This document shows, piece after piece, positions 1-8,554 of a DNA stretch of 64,000 nucleotides. A model generated the notes under the pieces. That model was not told where the DNA came from. It did no database searches and saw only the letters and a list, made by a program, of their open reading frames with translations. Position numbers and translations under genes: made by a program. The stretch covers positions 1,550,001 to 1,614,000 of the forward strand of contig NC_016946.1 in NCBI RefSeq assembly GCF_000277125.1, written 5' to 3'. Origin of the DNA: Mycobacterium intracellulare ATCC 13950 (GTDB lineage: Bacteria > Actinomycetota > Actinomycetes > Mycobacteriales > Mycobacteriaceae). The stretch's first letter is position 1. Each line of letters begins with the position of its first letter.

Positions 1-912
1 TTCGCGCCGGTATTCGGCCGTTTTCCCCAGAACGTCCTCGACGGAGAAATTTATCCAGAAGGACCCGACACCATGGCCCGCGGGGCGTTCGCGCCCAAGG
101 GTGTGGCGATCCGCACCGACGGTGGCTATCTCGTCAACGGTCAGTGGCCCCTCGCCAGCGGTAGTTATGAGCACCAGTGGATGATGGGCAGCTGCATCGT
201 GCTGCAGCAGGGCGCGCCGGTCATGACCGACGCGGGTGTGCCCGAGATGGTGCTCGCGATGGTGCCTGCAGAGCAGGCTGATTTCGTTCAGACATGGGAT
301 TCTGTTGGATTGCGCGGGACGAGCAGCAATGACTTTGTGCTCAAGGATGTATTCGTTCCCGATGAGCATGTCGGTAACTTCTTCGGACCGGCCACCGTCG
401 ACACCACGCTGTTCCGGTTGCCTATCCGCTTGGCGCTCGGCCCGACCCATGTCGCGGTGGTCGTGGGAATCGCCGAGGGTGCTCTGAGCGACCTTCGTCA
501 GTTGGCCAAGACGAAACGACCCGCGTTCAACCCCACGATGCGACTGGCTGAAGACCCCGTATTCCAGTACCGGCTAGGGCAACTCGACGTCCGGTTGGGT
601 TCGGTTCGTGCGCTGGCCGAGAAAGAGGTCCGGCTGATGTGGGACGCAGCGTCGGCAGGCGAACCCATCTCGCCGCTGCAGGCCACCCGCCAGCGCGCAA
701 TGGTGGCACGGGCCCACACCGAGTGTGTCGAGATCGTCAACGAGGCGTTCGGACTTGCAGGCAGCACCGCCATGTACAACAAGTCGATTTTGCAGCGACG
801 CCTTCGCGACGTGCGGACGGCGGCGCAACACGCCGCCGCCAGTGGAGAGATCTACACGATCGTCGGGGCGCTGCTCGCGGGAGAGGACGTCCCGCCGGCC
901 GCCTTGGCCTAG
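1..912 (+). CDS. Acyl-CoA dehydrogenase-family flavoenzyme (5' truncated by window)
   Basis: The reading frame is open from base 1, so the gene starts outside the window; 303 residues are visible. The sequence shows the middle beta-domain and C-terminal helical domain of the acyl-CoA dehydrogenase superfamily. A GLRGTSSNDF stretch followed by VFVPDEHV is typical of the FAD/FMN site of this fold. The C-terminal part resembles the type-2 domain shared with HsaA/HpaB-like flavin-dependent hydroxylases. It could therefore be a true acyl-CoA dehydrogenase or a reduced-flavin monooxygenase, and the sequence does not decide. It is the first visible gene of a + strand cluster with a Rieske dioxygenase, an SDR and a FAH hydrolase, so a step in degrading an aromatic or alicyclic acid is likely (inference). 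Confidence 0.8.
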   Translation, partial: FAPVFGRFPQNVLDGEIYPEGPDTMARGAFAPKGVAIRTDGGYLVNGQWPLASGSYEHQWMMGSCIVLQQGAPVMTDAGVPEMVLAMVPAEQADFVQTWDSVGLRGTSSNDFVLKDVFVPDEHVGNFFGPATVDTTLFRLPIRLALGPTHVAVVVGIAEGALSDLRQLAKTKRPAFNPTMRLAEDPVFQYRLGQLDVRLGSVRALAEKEVRLMWDAASAGEPISPLQATRQRAMVARAHTECVEIVNEAFGLAGSTAMYNKSILQRRLRDVRTAAQHAAASGEIYTIVGALLAGEDVPPAALA

Positions 913-931
913 CGGTGGGACATCCGACACG

Positions 932-1378
932 ATGACAACAGACGCGATGACGCCGCAGGACGTGACGCTCCACTGGGAGCTCAGCCGCCTGAACAACGCT
1001 TTCGTCTACTTTATGGACAATGGTGAATTCGATTCAATGATCCGGCTTTTCACCTCTGACGCGGTGTTTGACCGGGCCGGAATCGTCCATCACGGCCATG
1101 AGGAGATGCGTCAGGGGATGCGTGATCGGCCGAAGGTGACCACTCGTCACTTGTTGACGAACTTTTATTTGACCAAGGCCGACGACGACTCCGCGGAGGC
1201 GGTGGTCTGCGCCATGGTTTATCACGGTCCGCTCGCGAATGACGGGGAACCGGTGGTCTACGCCACTGACAACGGACGAGTCATCGAGTTTCACGACACG
1301 TACGCCAAAACCCCGGAGGGATGGCGCATCTCGTCACGGATCGCGCGCCCGATCTTCACTCCCGAGGTATGGCCGTGA
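932..1378 (+). CDS. SnoaL/NTF2-like protein (first copy)
   Basis: A 148-residue protein of the NTF2-like superfamily. It opens with a helix (LHWELSRLNNAFVYFMDNGE), then a strand region DSMIRLFTSDAVFDRAG, and ends in the typical WRISSRIARPIF strand. Such proteins act as isomerases, hydratases or dioxygenase beta-like partners. The ATG at 932 is chosen because GGTGGGA lies shortly upstream and the family begins near here; an ORF extension to 725 only overlaps the previous gene. It starts 19 bp after the flavoenzyme gene and overlaps the next gene by 10 bp, so it is cotranscribed. The specific reaction is unknown. Confidence 0.82.
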   Translation: MTTDAMTPQDVTLHWELSRLNNAFVYFMDNGEFDSMIRLFTSDAVFDRAGIVHHGHEEMRQGMRDRPKVTTRHLLTNFYLTKADDDSAEAVVCAMVYHGPLANDGEPVVYATDNGRVIEFHDTYAKTPEGWRISSRIARPIFTPEVWP

Positions 1379-1812
1379 CCGGCAGGACAACGGAAGCGAG
1401 TCCCATGGCTGAGAACCAGCATGATGTGTTGGCCACCGTCGAACGGTTCGTCGCCGCGCTGACGACTGGCGATGCCGCCAATCTCGACGCGCTGTTCACG
1501 GACGACGCGGTGATTTGGCACAACTACGACCAGGTCGAACAGCCGGCCAGGCAGGCGCTTGCCGCATTGGCCGGGCTGGCGGCACTTGCGCCCCGGTATG
1601 AGATTGCAGGTCGCGACTTGGTCGGCGACGCCTGCGTTCAACGCCACGCGGTCCACCTCACGCTGCCCGGAGGCCAGCAGGCCTCCATCCCCGCCATCCA
1701 GCGAATCTCCGTGGTGCACGGTCAAATTCGGCGGATCGACGAATACATGGATTCGGCCCAAATGGCGGCCGCAATGCAAGCATTACAAGCCAGCCCGCAG
1801 ACCCCGGTGTGA
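1369..1812 (+). CDS. SnoaL/NTF2-like protein (second copy)
   Basis: A second NTF2-fold protein of about 147 residues, with ATVERFVAALTTGDAANLDALFTDDAVIWHN, shown here only as its pattern: an N-terminal helix, then LDALFTDDAVIWHN. This is the polyketide-cyclase/ketosteroid-isomerase type of pocket. The ATG at 1369 overlaps the stop of the preceding gene (1376-1378). An internal ATG at 1405, nine bases after GGAAG, is an equally good start and would give 135 residues. Together with the previous gene and the dioxygenase beta subunit, the cluster encodes three NTF2-fold proteins. Function is not assignable beyond a small-molecule isomerase, hydratase or cyclase-like role. Confidence 0.78.
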   Translation: MAVTGRTTEASPMAENQHDVLATVERFVAALTTGDAANLDALFTDDAVIWHNYDQVEQPARQALAALAGLAALAPRYEIAGRDLVGDACVQRHAVHLTLPGGQQASIPAIQRISVVHGQIRRIDEYMDSAQMAAAMQALQASPQTPV

Positions 1813-1849
1813 CCGGACCTATATCCCAACCACGAGAAGGACGCTCCCG

Positions 1850-2428
1850 ATGCCCGCAATCACAGACAAGTTCACCGGTGAACCTGTCCTGAAGCTCCAG
1901 CGCCTGGGTCACGGCACCCTCGAGACCATGGATCTGGCCAGGGCGCGTCGCTTCTATGAGGAAGTGCTGGGCTTGGAGGTGATTCAGCCGAGCAGCAGGT
2001 CGATGATGATCCGGCTGGGAACCAACCACGCCTACGCCGTGGTGGAGACCGGCAAGGCGAGCACGATGACCATGCTGGCACACAACGGGCTCGACGTCGG
2101 CAGCGTGGAAGAGGTCTACGCCGCGCACGAAAAGCTGCTCGAGATCAAAGACCAGTGGGGAATCAAGCAGATCACCGAGCCCCGTCACATGCACGGCGAC
2201 ACGTCCTTTTACTTCACCGATCCCGATGGCAACTGGTGGGAGATCGTGGCGGTCCGCGAGAATGGCTACGCTGCAGACTTCGCCGATCGGGACCGGGATC
2301 TCACCGGTCTGCACGAGTTCGACGGCGAGACGGGAAACGTGAACTTCAGCCACACCCACGATCCCGACTTCCGCGGACGGGTCCGTCAGGTCATCGAAGC
2401 CAAAGCCGCACCCGAGAGCACCGCATAA
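1850..2428 (+). CDS. VOC-superfamily (glyoxalase/extradiol dioxygenase-like) protein
   Basis: A 192-residue protein with two beta-alpha-beta-beta-beta units of the vicinal oxygen chelate fold. An early His (LQRLGHGTLETMDL), a central His (PRHMHGDTSFYF) and a late Glu (NWWEIVAV) stand where metal ligands lie in glyoxalases and extradiol dioxygenases. The ATG at 1850 follows GAGAAGGA by nine bases. The stop shares one base with the ATG of the next gene (TAATG), showing translational coupling to the SDR. A ring-cleaving dioxygenase or a lyase/epimerase role would fit the cluster (inference). A 289-residue reading that begins at 1559 is ruled out because it runs through the previous gene. Confidence 0.82.
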   Translation: MPAITDKFTGEPVLKLQRLGHGTLETMDLARARRFYEEVLGLEVIQPSSRSMMIRLGTNHAYAVVETGKASTMTMLAHNGLDVGSVEEVYAAHEKLLEIKDQWGIKQITEPRHMHGDTSFYFTDPDGNWWEIVAVRENGYAADFADRDRDLTGLHEFDGETGNVNFSHTHDPDFRGRVRQVIEAKAAPESTA

Positions 2429-3246
2429 TGGGCCGGTTGGACGGTAAGGTCGCCGTCGTCACGGGCGCCGGCAAGGGAATCGGCTGCGGTATCGCTCGCC
2501 GGTTCGCCCGCGAAGGCGCCAAAGTCGTGGTCGCCGAACTGGATTCGGATGCGGGCAAGCAGGTGGTCGGGGACCTCGTTGAGCTCGGTGGCCAAGGGTT
2601 GTTCGTGCAGACCGATGTGTCCCGAAAGACCGATATCGAGGGCGCCATCGCTGCCGCCCAGGAGTCCTTCGGCGGCTTGGACATTCTGGTGAACAACGCC
2701 ATCGCTCTGACGCCGGACGTCCCTTTGGAGTACAAGACGGACGAAATGCTCGAGCAGACGATGAAAGTCGGGCTCTGGAGCGTCTGGTGGGGCATGCAGA
2801 CCGCGTTCCCACTGTTGAAGGACCGCGGCGGAGGCCGCATCATCAACTTCTATTCGATCGACGCGGACGACGGCCACTGGGTGCACGCTGATTACAACAC
2901 CGCGAAGGGTGGCGTGCAGGCGCTGACACGGACCGCCGGGTTCCAATGGGCCCGGCACAACATCTGTGTCAACGCCATCGCTCCGATAGCCGCATCGGCC
3001 GCATTCGAAAAGATGGTGGCCGACAACCCAGAACTGGGTGCGGCGATTCCAACGATGATTCCGATGGGACGCATGGGTGATCCGGAAGAGGACATCGCCC
3101 CGGTGGTGGCTTTCCTGGCCAGCGACGAAGCCCGCTTCATCACCGGGGCCACGATCCCGGTTGACGGCGGCCTGCACGTGCCTCGGGTGAACACCAAACC
3201 ACCGGATCCCTCGGTGTTCGACTCTGCGCCGGCCAGTGGGCAATAA
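2428..3246 (+). CDS. Short-chain dehydrogenase/reductase
   Basis: A 272-residue classical SDR. The cofactor motif TGAGKGIG is at residues 12-19, NNA at 89-91, and the catalytic Ser143, Tyr156 and Lys160 (YNTAK) are all present. It should oxidise or reduce a hydroxyl or keto group with NAD(P)(H). In ring-hydroxylating dioxygenase clusters the SDR often oxidises the cis-dihydrodiol, and its place directly before the dioxygenase alpha gene supports that role here (inference). The start overlaps the VOC stop (TAATG), and the dioxygenase follows after 19 bp. Confidence 0.9.
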   Translation: MGRLDGKVAVVTGAGKGIGCGIARRFAREGAKVVVAELDSDAGKQVVGDLVELGGQGLFVQTDVSRKTDIEGAIAAAQESFGGLDILVNNAIALTPDVPLEYKTDEMLEQTMKVGLWSVWWGMQTAFPLLKDRGGGRIINFYSIDADDGHWVHADYNTAKGGVQALTRTAGFQWARHNICVNAIAPIAASAAFEKMVADNPELGAAIPTMIPMGRMGDPEEDIAPVVAFLASDEARFITGATIPVDGGLHVPRVNTKPPDPSVFDSAPASGQ

Positions 3247-3265
3247 CTAAGGAATAGGAGCAAAA

Positions 3266-4672
3266 ATGACTATAGATGAGGTGAAACACGCTCCGACCGG
3301 ACCTGTTCTTTCGGACGGGACCCCGCTGTCGGAGCTGATCGACAAAGACTTCCGGGAGGTATCGCTTCGGGTTCTGACCGACCCCGAGCTTTACCAACTG
3401 GAGCTGAAACAGCTGTTTGCCAAGGCGTGGACGGTCGTGGCGCACGAGGACGAAGTCCCAAATGTCGACGACTACGTACTTCGGTATGTCGGCGAAGATC
3501 AGGTGATCGTCAGCCGGGCGGCGGATAACACCTTCACGGTGGCGCTCAACGTGTGCGCACACCGGGCTGCCAAGGTGTGCCGGTTCGAGGCCGGCAACGC
3601 CAAGACATTCCAATGTGCCTACCACGGTTGGGTTTACAAGTCCGACGGCAGCTTCGTCGGCGCACCCATCGCTCGGGAGGACATGCACGGGCTGTTGCGG
3701 CCCAAGTCTGAGCTTGGTCTGACCAAGGGTCGGGCAGAGACCTACTGCGGCATGATCTTCGTCACCTTCGACGAGAACGCCCCGACCCTGCGCGAGTACC
3801 TCGGCCCGATGACCTGGTACTGGGACCTGATGTTCGACCGCACGCCCGGTGGTATGACGGTGCTCGGCCACCCGCAGCGGTTCATCATCAAGGCGAACTG
3901 GAAGAGCGCCGCCGAGCAGTTCGCCGGAGACATCTTCCACACGCTGTCGCTGCACCGTTCGATGCAGGAACTGCAACTGCTCTCCACCGAGGGCGAGTCA
4001 CAGGAGCCGGCAATGGCCGGCGTCAGCGCCAGCCACAAAGGCCATTTCGTGCGGTGCTTCGATCTGACCAACGAGCACTACGTCAATGCCCTCAAGGGCA
4101 AAAATCTTGCGGACATGTCGCCGCTGGAGCGGCTGCACCTGGTTCCCCCGCCGGGGATGTCACCGGAGATGGTAAAGGGGCTGCCAGATCGATTCGACGA
4201 TGGGCAACTGAAGATCCTTGCGGGGTACACCCCGCAGGTCGGTCAGCTGTGGCCGAATACGGCTGCGCTTTGCATGCCGTTCCAATTCCCCGACGGCACC
4301 CCGTCGGCCTTCCTCAGCTGGCGGGTCTGGGTACCCAGGGGACCGGAACACTTCGAGCTGTTCCATTGGAGTTTGGTCGAACGCGACGCGCCTGAGGAGC
4401 TCCGCGACACCGTGAACCTGATGACGGCGGCCACCTTTGGTATCAGCGGTTTCGTCGAGGCCGACGACACCGACACGTGGCCCATGCAGACTTATGCCTC
4501 CAAGGGTGCGCTTGGAGCCCAGCAGAAGCTGCGTTACCAGGCGATCACCGGCGAAAACAAGCCCAGTGATTGGCCGGGTCCGGCGCAGGTCTATGCCGGG
4601 TTCCCGAAGGATGACACGCAGTGGAATTTCTGGCTGCGCTACAGCGAGTTCATGGAAGGGAGAGCGTGGTGA
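3266..4672 (+). CDS. Rieske non-heme iron ring-hydroxylating oxygenase, alpha subunit
   Basis: A 468-residue oxygenase large subunit. The Rieske [2Fe-2S] ligands are Cys97-x-His99 (CAHR) and Cys117-x2-His120 (CAYH). The mononuclear iron site is seen in NWKSAAEQFAGDIFHTLSLH, with Asp222 as the bridge and His225 and His230 as ligands; an acidic VEADDTD near residue 395 fits the third ligand. The length matches the biphenyl/phenylpropionate dioxygenase type. The start follows a good AAGGAATAGGAG ribosome site. The beta subunit gene overlaps its stop by four bases. No ferredoxin or reductase gene is seen in the window, so electrons must come from proteins encoded elsewhere or before base 1. Substrate unknown. 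Confidence 0.92.
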   Translation: MTIDEVKHAPTGPVLSDGTPLSELIDKDFREVSLRVLTDPELYQLELKQLFAKAWTVVAHEDEVPNVDDYVLRYVGEDQVIVSRAADNTFTVALNVCAHRAAKVCRFEAGNAKTFQCAYHGWVYKSDGSFVGAPIAREDMHGLLRPKSELGLTKGRAETYCGMIFVTFDENAPTLREYLGPMTWYWDLMFDRTPGGMTVLGHPQRFIIKANWKSAAEQFAGDIFHTLSLHRSMQELQLLSTEGESQEPAMAGVSASHKGHFVRCFDLTNEHYVNALKGKNLADMSPLERLHLVPPPGMSPEMVKGLPDRFDDGQLKILAGYTPQVGQLWPNTAALCMPFQFPDGTPSAFLSWRVWVPRGPEHFELFHWSLVERDAPEELRDTVNLMTAATFGISGFVEADDTDTWPMQTYASKGALGAQQKLRYQAITGENKPSDWPGPAQVYAGFPKDDTQWNFWLRYSEFMEGRAW

Positions 4673-5265
4673 CCACGGAAGCAACTCGAGAACGGGTGGT
4701 GCCCGCCGCACGGGCAACAATGGGGACCGTCGACTACCCGACGCCTAAGGGCAAGCGGATCAAGGTCACCGACCCGCGGCACCTTGAGATCGTCGCGTGG
4801 CTGGAAGACGAGTCGACCCTTCTCGACGAGGACGACCTGACCGGCTGGCTGGCGCTGCTCGCGCCCGACATCATCTACCGGGCACCGGTGCGGACCACCC
4901 GCGATCACCGGACCAAGGGGGTGTTCGAGGCGGAGATGTACCACTTCAACGAGAACATCATGACCCTGATGTTGAAGCTGATGCGATTGACCCAGACCGA
5001 CAGCGCCTGGTCGGAGAATCCGCTGTCCCGGACGCAGCGGATCGTGCACAAGGTGCGGTCATACGAGACCGAAAAGGCAGGCGAATACGAGGTCTTCAGC
5101 TCCATCGTGCTCATCCGGTCGCGCTATGACGAGCCGGCACTGGAGTTCCTGCCGGCCCGCCGGGTCGACACCATCCGGACGGGTGACGAGTGGAAGCTCG
5201 CAGCGCGGACGGTCTATTTCGAGCAGGCCACGCTGGGGGTGCAGAACCTGGCCGTCTATTTGTAG
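4669..5265 (+). CDS. Ring-hydroxylating dioxygenase, beta subunit
   Basis: A 198-residue NTF2-fold small subunit that pairs with the preceding alpha subunit, normally as an alpha3-beta3 hexamer. Family features include DDLTGWLALLAPDIIYRAPV near the start and a run ending in SWKL-like WKLAARTVYFEQ near the end. The GTG at 4669 is chosen because GTGA overlaps the alpha stop and AAGGGAG lies just upstream; GTG at 4666 is the alternative. The beta subunit is mainly structural but can tune substrate range. A 100-bp gap with no gene follows. Confidence 0.88.
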   Translation: MTTEATRERVVPAARATMGTVDYPTPKGKRIKVTDPRHLEIVAWLEDESTLLDEDDLTGWLALLAPDIIYRAPVRTTRDHRTKGVFEAEMYHFNENIMTLMLKLMRLTQTDSAWSENPLSRTQRIVHKVRSYETEKAGEYEVFSSIVLIRSRYDEPALEFLPARRVDTIRTGDEWKLAARTVYFEQATLGVQNLAVYL

Positions 5266-5365
5266 TCCGTTACCCGTATCCGGTCCTCAGTAAAGCTGAC
5301 TACCTATCGAGATGTTGGCTGAGTGTCTACCTGCATGGCCGGCACTCTGACGTCAAAGGTGTGAA

Positions 5366-5941
5366 TTGTCTTCTGCAACAGACGAGATGCCCGGTTATTT
5401 GCCTGGCATTTGGGCAATCGATCCAGCGCGGTCCGGTCTCACCTTCTCGGTCGGCCACCTCGGGGTGCACACCGTGCGTGGGACGCTCAGCGTGTCAGGC
5501 CGGATCGTCATGGCCGAAGATCCGCTCGATTCGGCGGTTGACGCGACGATCGACCTCGGCTCGGTCAACACCGGAAGCAAGGGCCGGGACGAGGCGATCC
5601 GGTCGGCGCACCTACTCGACGTATCCAGCCGGCCCACGGCGACCTACCGGTCCCAGCGGCTGGATCTCGCCGAACCTCCCGGTGAATTCCTGCTACATGG
5701 AGATCTGGAATTGCTGGGTGTCACGCGGGAAGTACCGATGCGGATCCGGCTGCAGCGCTCCACCTCTGGTGGTTCGCACCAGCCGGTCATCACCGCGGCG
5801 GGCGAGTTCACCCGCCGCGACTTCGGGTTGATATATCAGGCCCGGCCGCGCTTCCTCGATCGCGCGATCTCGTCGAGTGTGGGCGTTAAGGTACGGCTCG
5901 AGGCGGCGTCAGCCGCCGCGACCGAAGGGATAGGACGCTGA
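5366..5941 (+). CDS. YceI-family lipid-binding-like protein
   Basis: A 191-residue protein with the YceI beta-barrel pattern: WAIDPARSGLTFSVGHLGVH at the start, then VRGTLSVSG, and a RSAHLLDVSSRPTATYRS block in the centre. The family binds isoprenoid or other long hydrophobic chains. No signal peptide is visible, so it is probably cytoplasmic. The proposed TTG start at 5366 follows AAAGGTGTG; an ATG at 5387 would remove seven residues. Its stop overlaps the unusual start of the FAH gene. It may carry or protect a hydrophobic substrate of this pathway (inference). Confidence 0.85.
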   Translation: MSSATDEMPGYLPGIWAIDPARSGLTFSVGHLGVHTVRGTLSVSGRIVMAEDPLDSAVDATIDLGSVNTGSKGRDEAIRSAHLLDVSSRPTATYRSQRLDLAEPPGEFLLHGDLELLGVTREVPMRIRLQRSTSGGSHQPVITAAGEFTRRDFGLIYQARPRFLDRAISSSVGVKVRLEAASAAATEGIGR

Positions 5942-6780
5942 AAATCGCAAGGATTCATCGAGGGGGCGCCGACGTCTGGGGTCTGGTGGACGTCGATGCC
6001 GGTACCGTGCAGCCGATTCGGGGTGGTATCGAGGAGTGGGGTTCGGCGGCTGCCGATGGTGCGGCGCATTTCGAGAAGGTCGGTCCTCCGTTAGCGATGA
6101 CCGACGTTCGCTGGCGACCACCAATCACCCCTACGTCTACGATCATCGGGGTCGGTATGAACTACTGGTCGCACCTGGAGAAGCTGGGTGTCACCGAGCG
6201 TCCGAAGACCACCTTGGGGTTCCTCAAACCCCAAGTGGCGATCATCGGCCACGGAGACGTCCTGGCGAATCCTTCGATCACGGAGCAACTGGACTTCGAG
6301 GTCGAACTTGTTGCGGTGATGGCGAAGTCGATGAGTCACCTCGGCGAGCAGCCAACCAGCGCGGTGCTCGGCTACACAGTCGGCAACGATGTCAGTGCCC
6401 GTGACGCGGCCACGCCTCTGAGTGGTGGGCTGGACCTGTTTTCCATCAAGGCACTCGGAGGGGCGACGCCGGTGGGGCCGTGGATCACCACCAGGGACGA
6501 GTTCGGCGGGTCAGGCCAGATTGATGTCGCCATATCGTTACGCGTCAATGGTGAACTGCGCCAGCATGACCGCACCGGCAAGATGATCTTCAGCATCGAC
6601 GAATGCCTTGAGTACATCATCGAAAGGATGCCGCTCACCGCCGGTGATATCGTGTTTACTGGCACGACCGACGGGGTGGGGTTCGAGGACGGCCGATTCC
6701 TTGGTGAGGGCGACGTGGTTGAGGCGGAAGTCGAAGGAGTCGGCGTACTGCGCAACGTCGTTGGCGCCAGATTAGGTTGA
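5938..6780 (+). CDS. Fumarylacetoacetate hydrolase-family enzyme with probable CTG start
   Basis: A 280-residue enzyme of the FAH superfamily, which hydrolyses or decarboxylates diketo acids after ring cleavage. Visible motifs are GVGMNYWSHLEKLG, the acidic metal site DFEVEL (Asp119, Glu121, Glu123) and GYTVGNDVSARD with Asp151. The first ATG or GTG in frame (5986 for ATG) would cut away the family's N-terminal strand. In frame from 5938 the sequence reads KIARIHRGGADVWGLVDVD, the normal family start. No ATG, GTG or TTG lies between the upstream stop at 5887 and 5938, and GAAGGGATAGGA precedes the CTG. CTG is therefore the best start. It ends four bases before the convergent tetR stop. Confidence 0.87.
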   Translation: MKIARIHRGGADVWGLVDVDAGTVQPIRGGIEEWGSAAADGAAHFEKVGPPLAMTDVRWRPPITPTSTIIGVGMNYWSHLEKLGVTERPKTTLGFLKPQVAIIGHGDVLANPSITEQLDFEVELVAVMAKSMSHLGEQPTSAVLGYTVGNDVSARDAATPLSGGLDLFSIKALGGATPVGPWITTRDEFGGSGQIDVAISLRVNGELRQHDRTGKMIFSIDECLEYIIERMPLTAGDIVFTGTTDGVGFEDGRFLGEGDVVEAEVEGVGVLRNVVGARLG

Positions 6781-6784
6781 GATC

Positions 6785-7387
6785 TCAGCCCACGGCTCGT
6801 CGCTGTGAACGGAAGCGCGACTTTCTGGGTTTGAGTCCACCTGACTCACCGAGCACGACGAGAATGTCGCGGAACCTCCGATAGTCGCGCGAAGGCATGA
6901 AGTAGTGCGAAAACGCCATCCGCACGATTAAGTCCGCAATCTCATTCAGTTCGGCCGATCCATTGAGTACGGCAGGGCTGTCGACCAGTGCAGGCTCCAA
7001 CGCATCGCTCAGAACACCGGAGAGCTGAGGCGCAACCCGCTTGATATAGTCCACAACGAATCCCGGTTCAAGTTCTCCGATCTGCATTGTGGCAGGGTTC
7101 TCCAACCAAAATCGCAGCATGACGTCAATGACGATCAGCAAGCGGTCAGCTGGCCGCGGGTTCGCCTCGATCGCGGCGTCGAGGACCGCCTGCAGTCGCG
7201 TGACGAAATGGTCGCCCAACGACCGAAGGAGTTCGTCCTTATTCTTGAAATACCGGTATAGCGTCCCGGTAGATACGCCGGCTTCGTGCGCGATATCGCT
7301 CATTGCTAGCTTCTTGGGGCCTTGCCGAGCAATCGCCTTCAGGGCACCGTCGAAGATACGGGCCTCGGTACCTGCCCTGGACGCCAA
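6785..7387 (-). CDS. TetR-family transcriptional regulator
   Basis: A 200-residue TetR-type repressor. The DNA-binding helix-turn-helix is plain at about residues 25-53 (MSDIAHEAGVSTGTLYRYF). The C-terminal ligand domain is not recognisable by name. It lies tail to tail with the catabolic operon: the two stop codons form the palindrome TGAGATCTCA at 6778-6787. It probably controls the neighbouring catabolic genes or the mce operon and its own promoter (inference). A promoter-like TATAAT lies on the same strand about 55 bp upstream. Confidence 0.9.
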   Translation of the reverse strand: MASRAGTEARIFDGALKAIARQGPKKLAMSDIAHEAGVSTGTLYRYFKNKDELLRSLGDHFVTRLQAVLDAAIEANPRPADRLLIVIDVMLRFWLENPATMQIGELEPGFVVDYIKRVAPQLSGVLSDALEPALVDSPAVLNGSAELNEIADLIVRMAFSHYFMPSRDYRRFRDILVVLGESGGLKPRKSRFRSQRRAVG

Positions 7388-7441
7388 GGAAAAAGCCTTT
7401 CAGGAATGAGGCAGCTGCCGCTGCCGACCAACATTTAAACG

Positions 7442-7470
7442 ATTATATCGCAGCTCGATTATTTGAAGCG
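7442..7470 (-). promoter_or_regulatory. Probable tetR promoter with -10 TATAAT
   Basis: On the - strand a perfect TATAAT occupies 7442-7447, about 55 bp before the tetR start, inside a locally AT-rich patch. A -35 candidate (GCTTCA, 16 bp upstream) is weak. On the + strand GATTAT is repeated at 7441-7446 and 7457-7462. A TetR regulator often binds such a spot to control itself, but no clear operator palindrome is seen. Confidence 0.45.
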
Positions 7471-8309
7471 GGTGTCACGGGCCAGGCCGTGAGCACCTCG
7501 CGCAGCCAGCGCAGCTCGATCAGGCCGAAGGCCGGCCGGCGGCGCTAGCCGTTGGACTGCGGACCAGCACCTGCACCCGCCACACGACGTCGCCGGCATA
7601 AGCGTTGCTGCCGGTGGAATGGGTCCAGTCTCGTTCCAGATAACGGTGTAGTGACGGAACAAGCGCGCGATAGCAAGGTTATCTTGCGCGCCAATGGTTT
7701 CACACACCGTTCAGGGTCGGCTCGGCGGCCCGCGCGGTCCCCGTCGAGGTGACTGAGGAGGAGCCCGAACCGGCAACTGATCCAGCGGAGTTCGAACCTC
7801 ATCGCGGCGTTGCAGTGCTAAGCGCAGCTCAAAGCCCACCAGCTCGGGCAGGCCACCAAGCGGGGCTGGTGGGCCGCAATCCGCGGCCTCTCGCGGACGA
7901 CCGGGGAACCGGCACAGTGCTCGCCCCGGCGGCGTCCCCGGTAGTTACAGCCTCTATGGCTCGCCGCTTGTCCTCGGCCCCGCGCATGCAGTCAATTACG
8001 GTCGAGTCCAACGCGCCTTGGCCAAAACCTGTTGTACACACCGAGATTCACCGCGGAGCACCCAGTTCCTGGCCGCCGTATGATGGCGGGACATATGCGC
8101 CCGTACCGCAAAGCCGCAGTCGGTGGCCAGCCGCGCAAAGCACCGCTATGTGCACGATATGTGATCGGCGCACCCAGCGGTTCTCGTGGTAGAGGGCGAC
8201 GAACACCATGTCGCAGTCGGCGTCACCGAGGATGTCCATACGTTCGATCTGGTAGTCCGCGTACCTCGATAGCACCGCTTGGGTTGCCGGTACGGTGCGG
8301 GGAAACCGC

Positions 8310-8428
8310 GATTTCGCCAACGCGCCACTGGAATTGGGCCGGTGCGGCACATCTACCTGGGCGTCCAGCACCGCACAATCCCCACCGCGCGGATTGGGAG
8401 GCAGTTCCAGAATCGGGTCGGCGAAATC
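8310..8428. repeat. Imperfect inverted repeat, 24-nt arms
   Basis: The arms are 8310-8333 and 8405-8428; 19 of 24 positions match when one is reversed and complemented. Both arms begin with GATTTCGCC and end with CTGGAA when read inward. Smaller inverted pairs lie inside and beside them: CAATCC at 8376-8381 with GGATTG at 8391-8396, and GGATTGGGAG at 8391-8400 with a complement at about 8436-8447. It could be a mobile-element remnant or an inverted gene-fragment duplication. Confidence 0.4.
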
Positions 8429-8554
8429 CGAGCGTCTCCCCAATCCGTCGCCCCCTCACGCAGACAACCGGTCGGTGACGGCCTGCTCGAAAACCCCAGT
8501 CCTGGCGCAGAACCGCCAGACTGATCTAGGACCACTCCACCCCCTGATGGATGC

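Noticed and set aside
6778..6787. Palindrome TGAGATCTCA considered as an operator
   Set aside because: It is formed by the two convergent stop codons and the four bases between them, far from any promoter.
8048..8443. 131-codon frame on the - strand in the gap before the mce operon
   Set aside because: It has no ribosome site or family motif and is crossed by the inverted repeats; it overlaps other equal frames. Kept only as a possible remnant.
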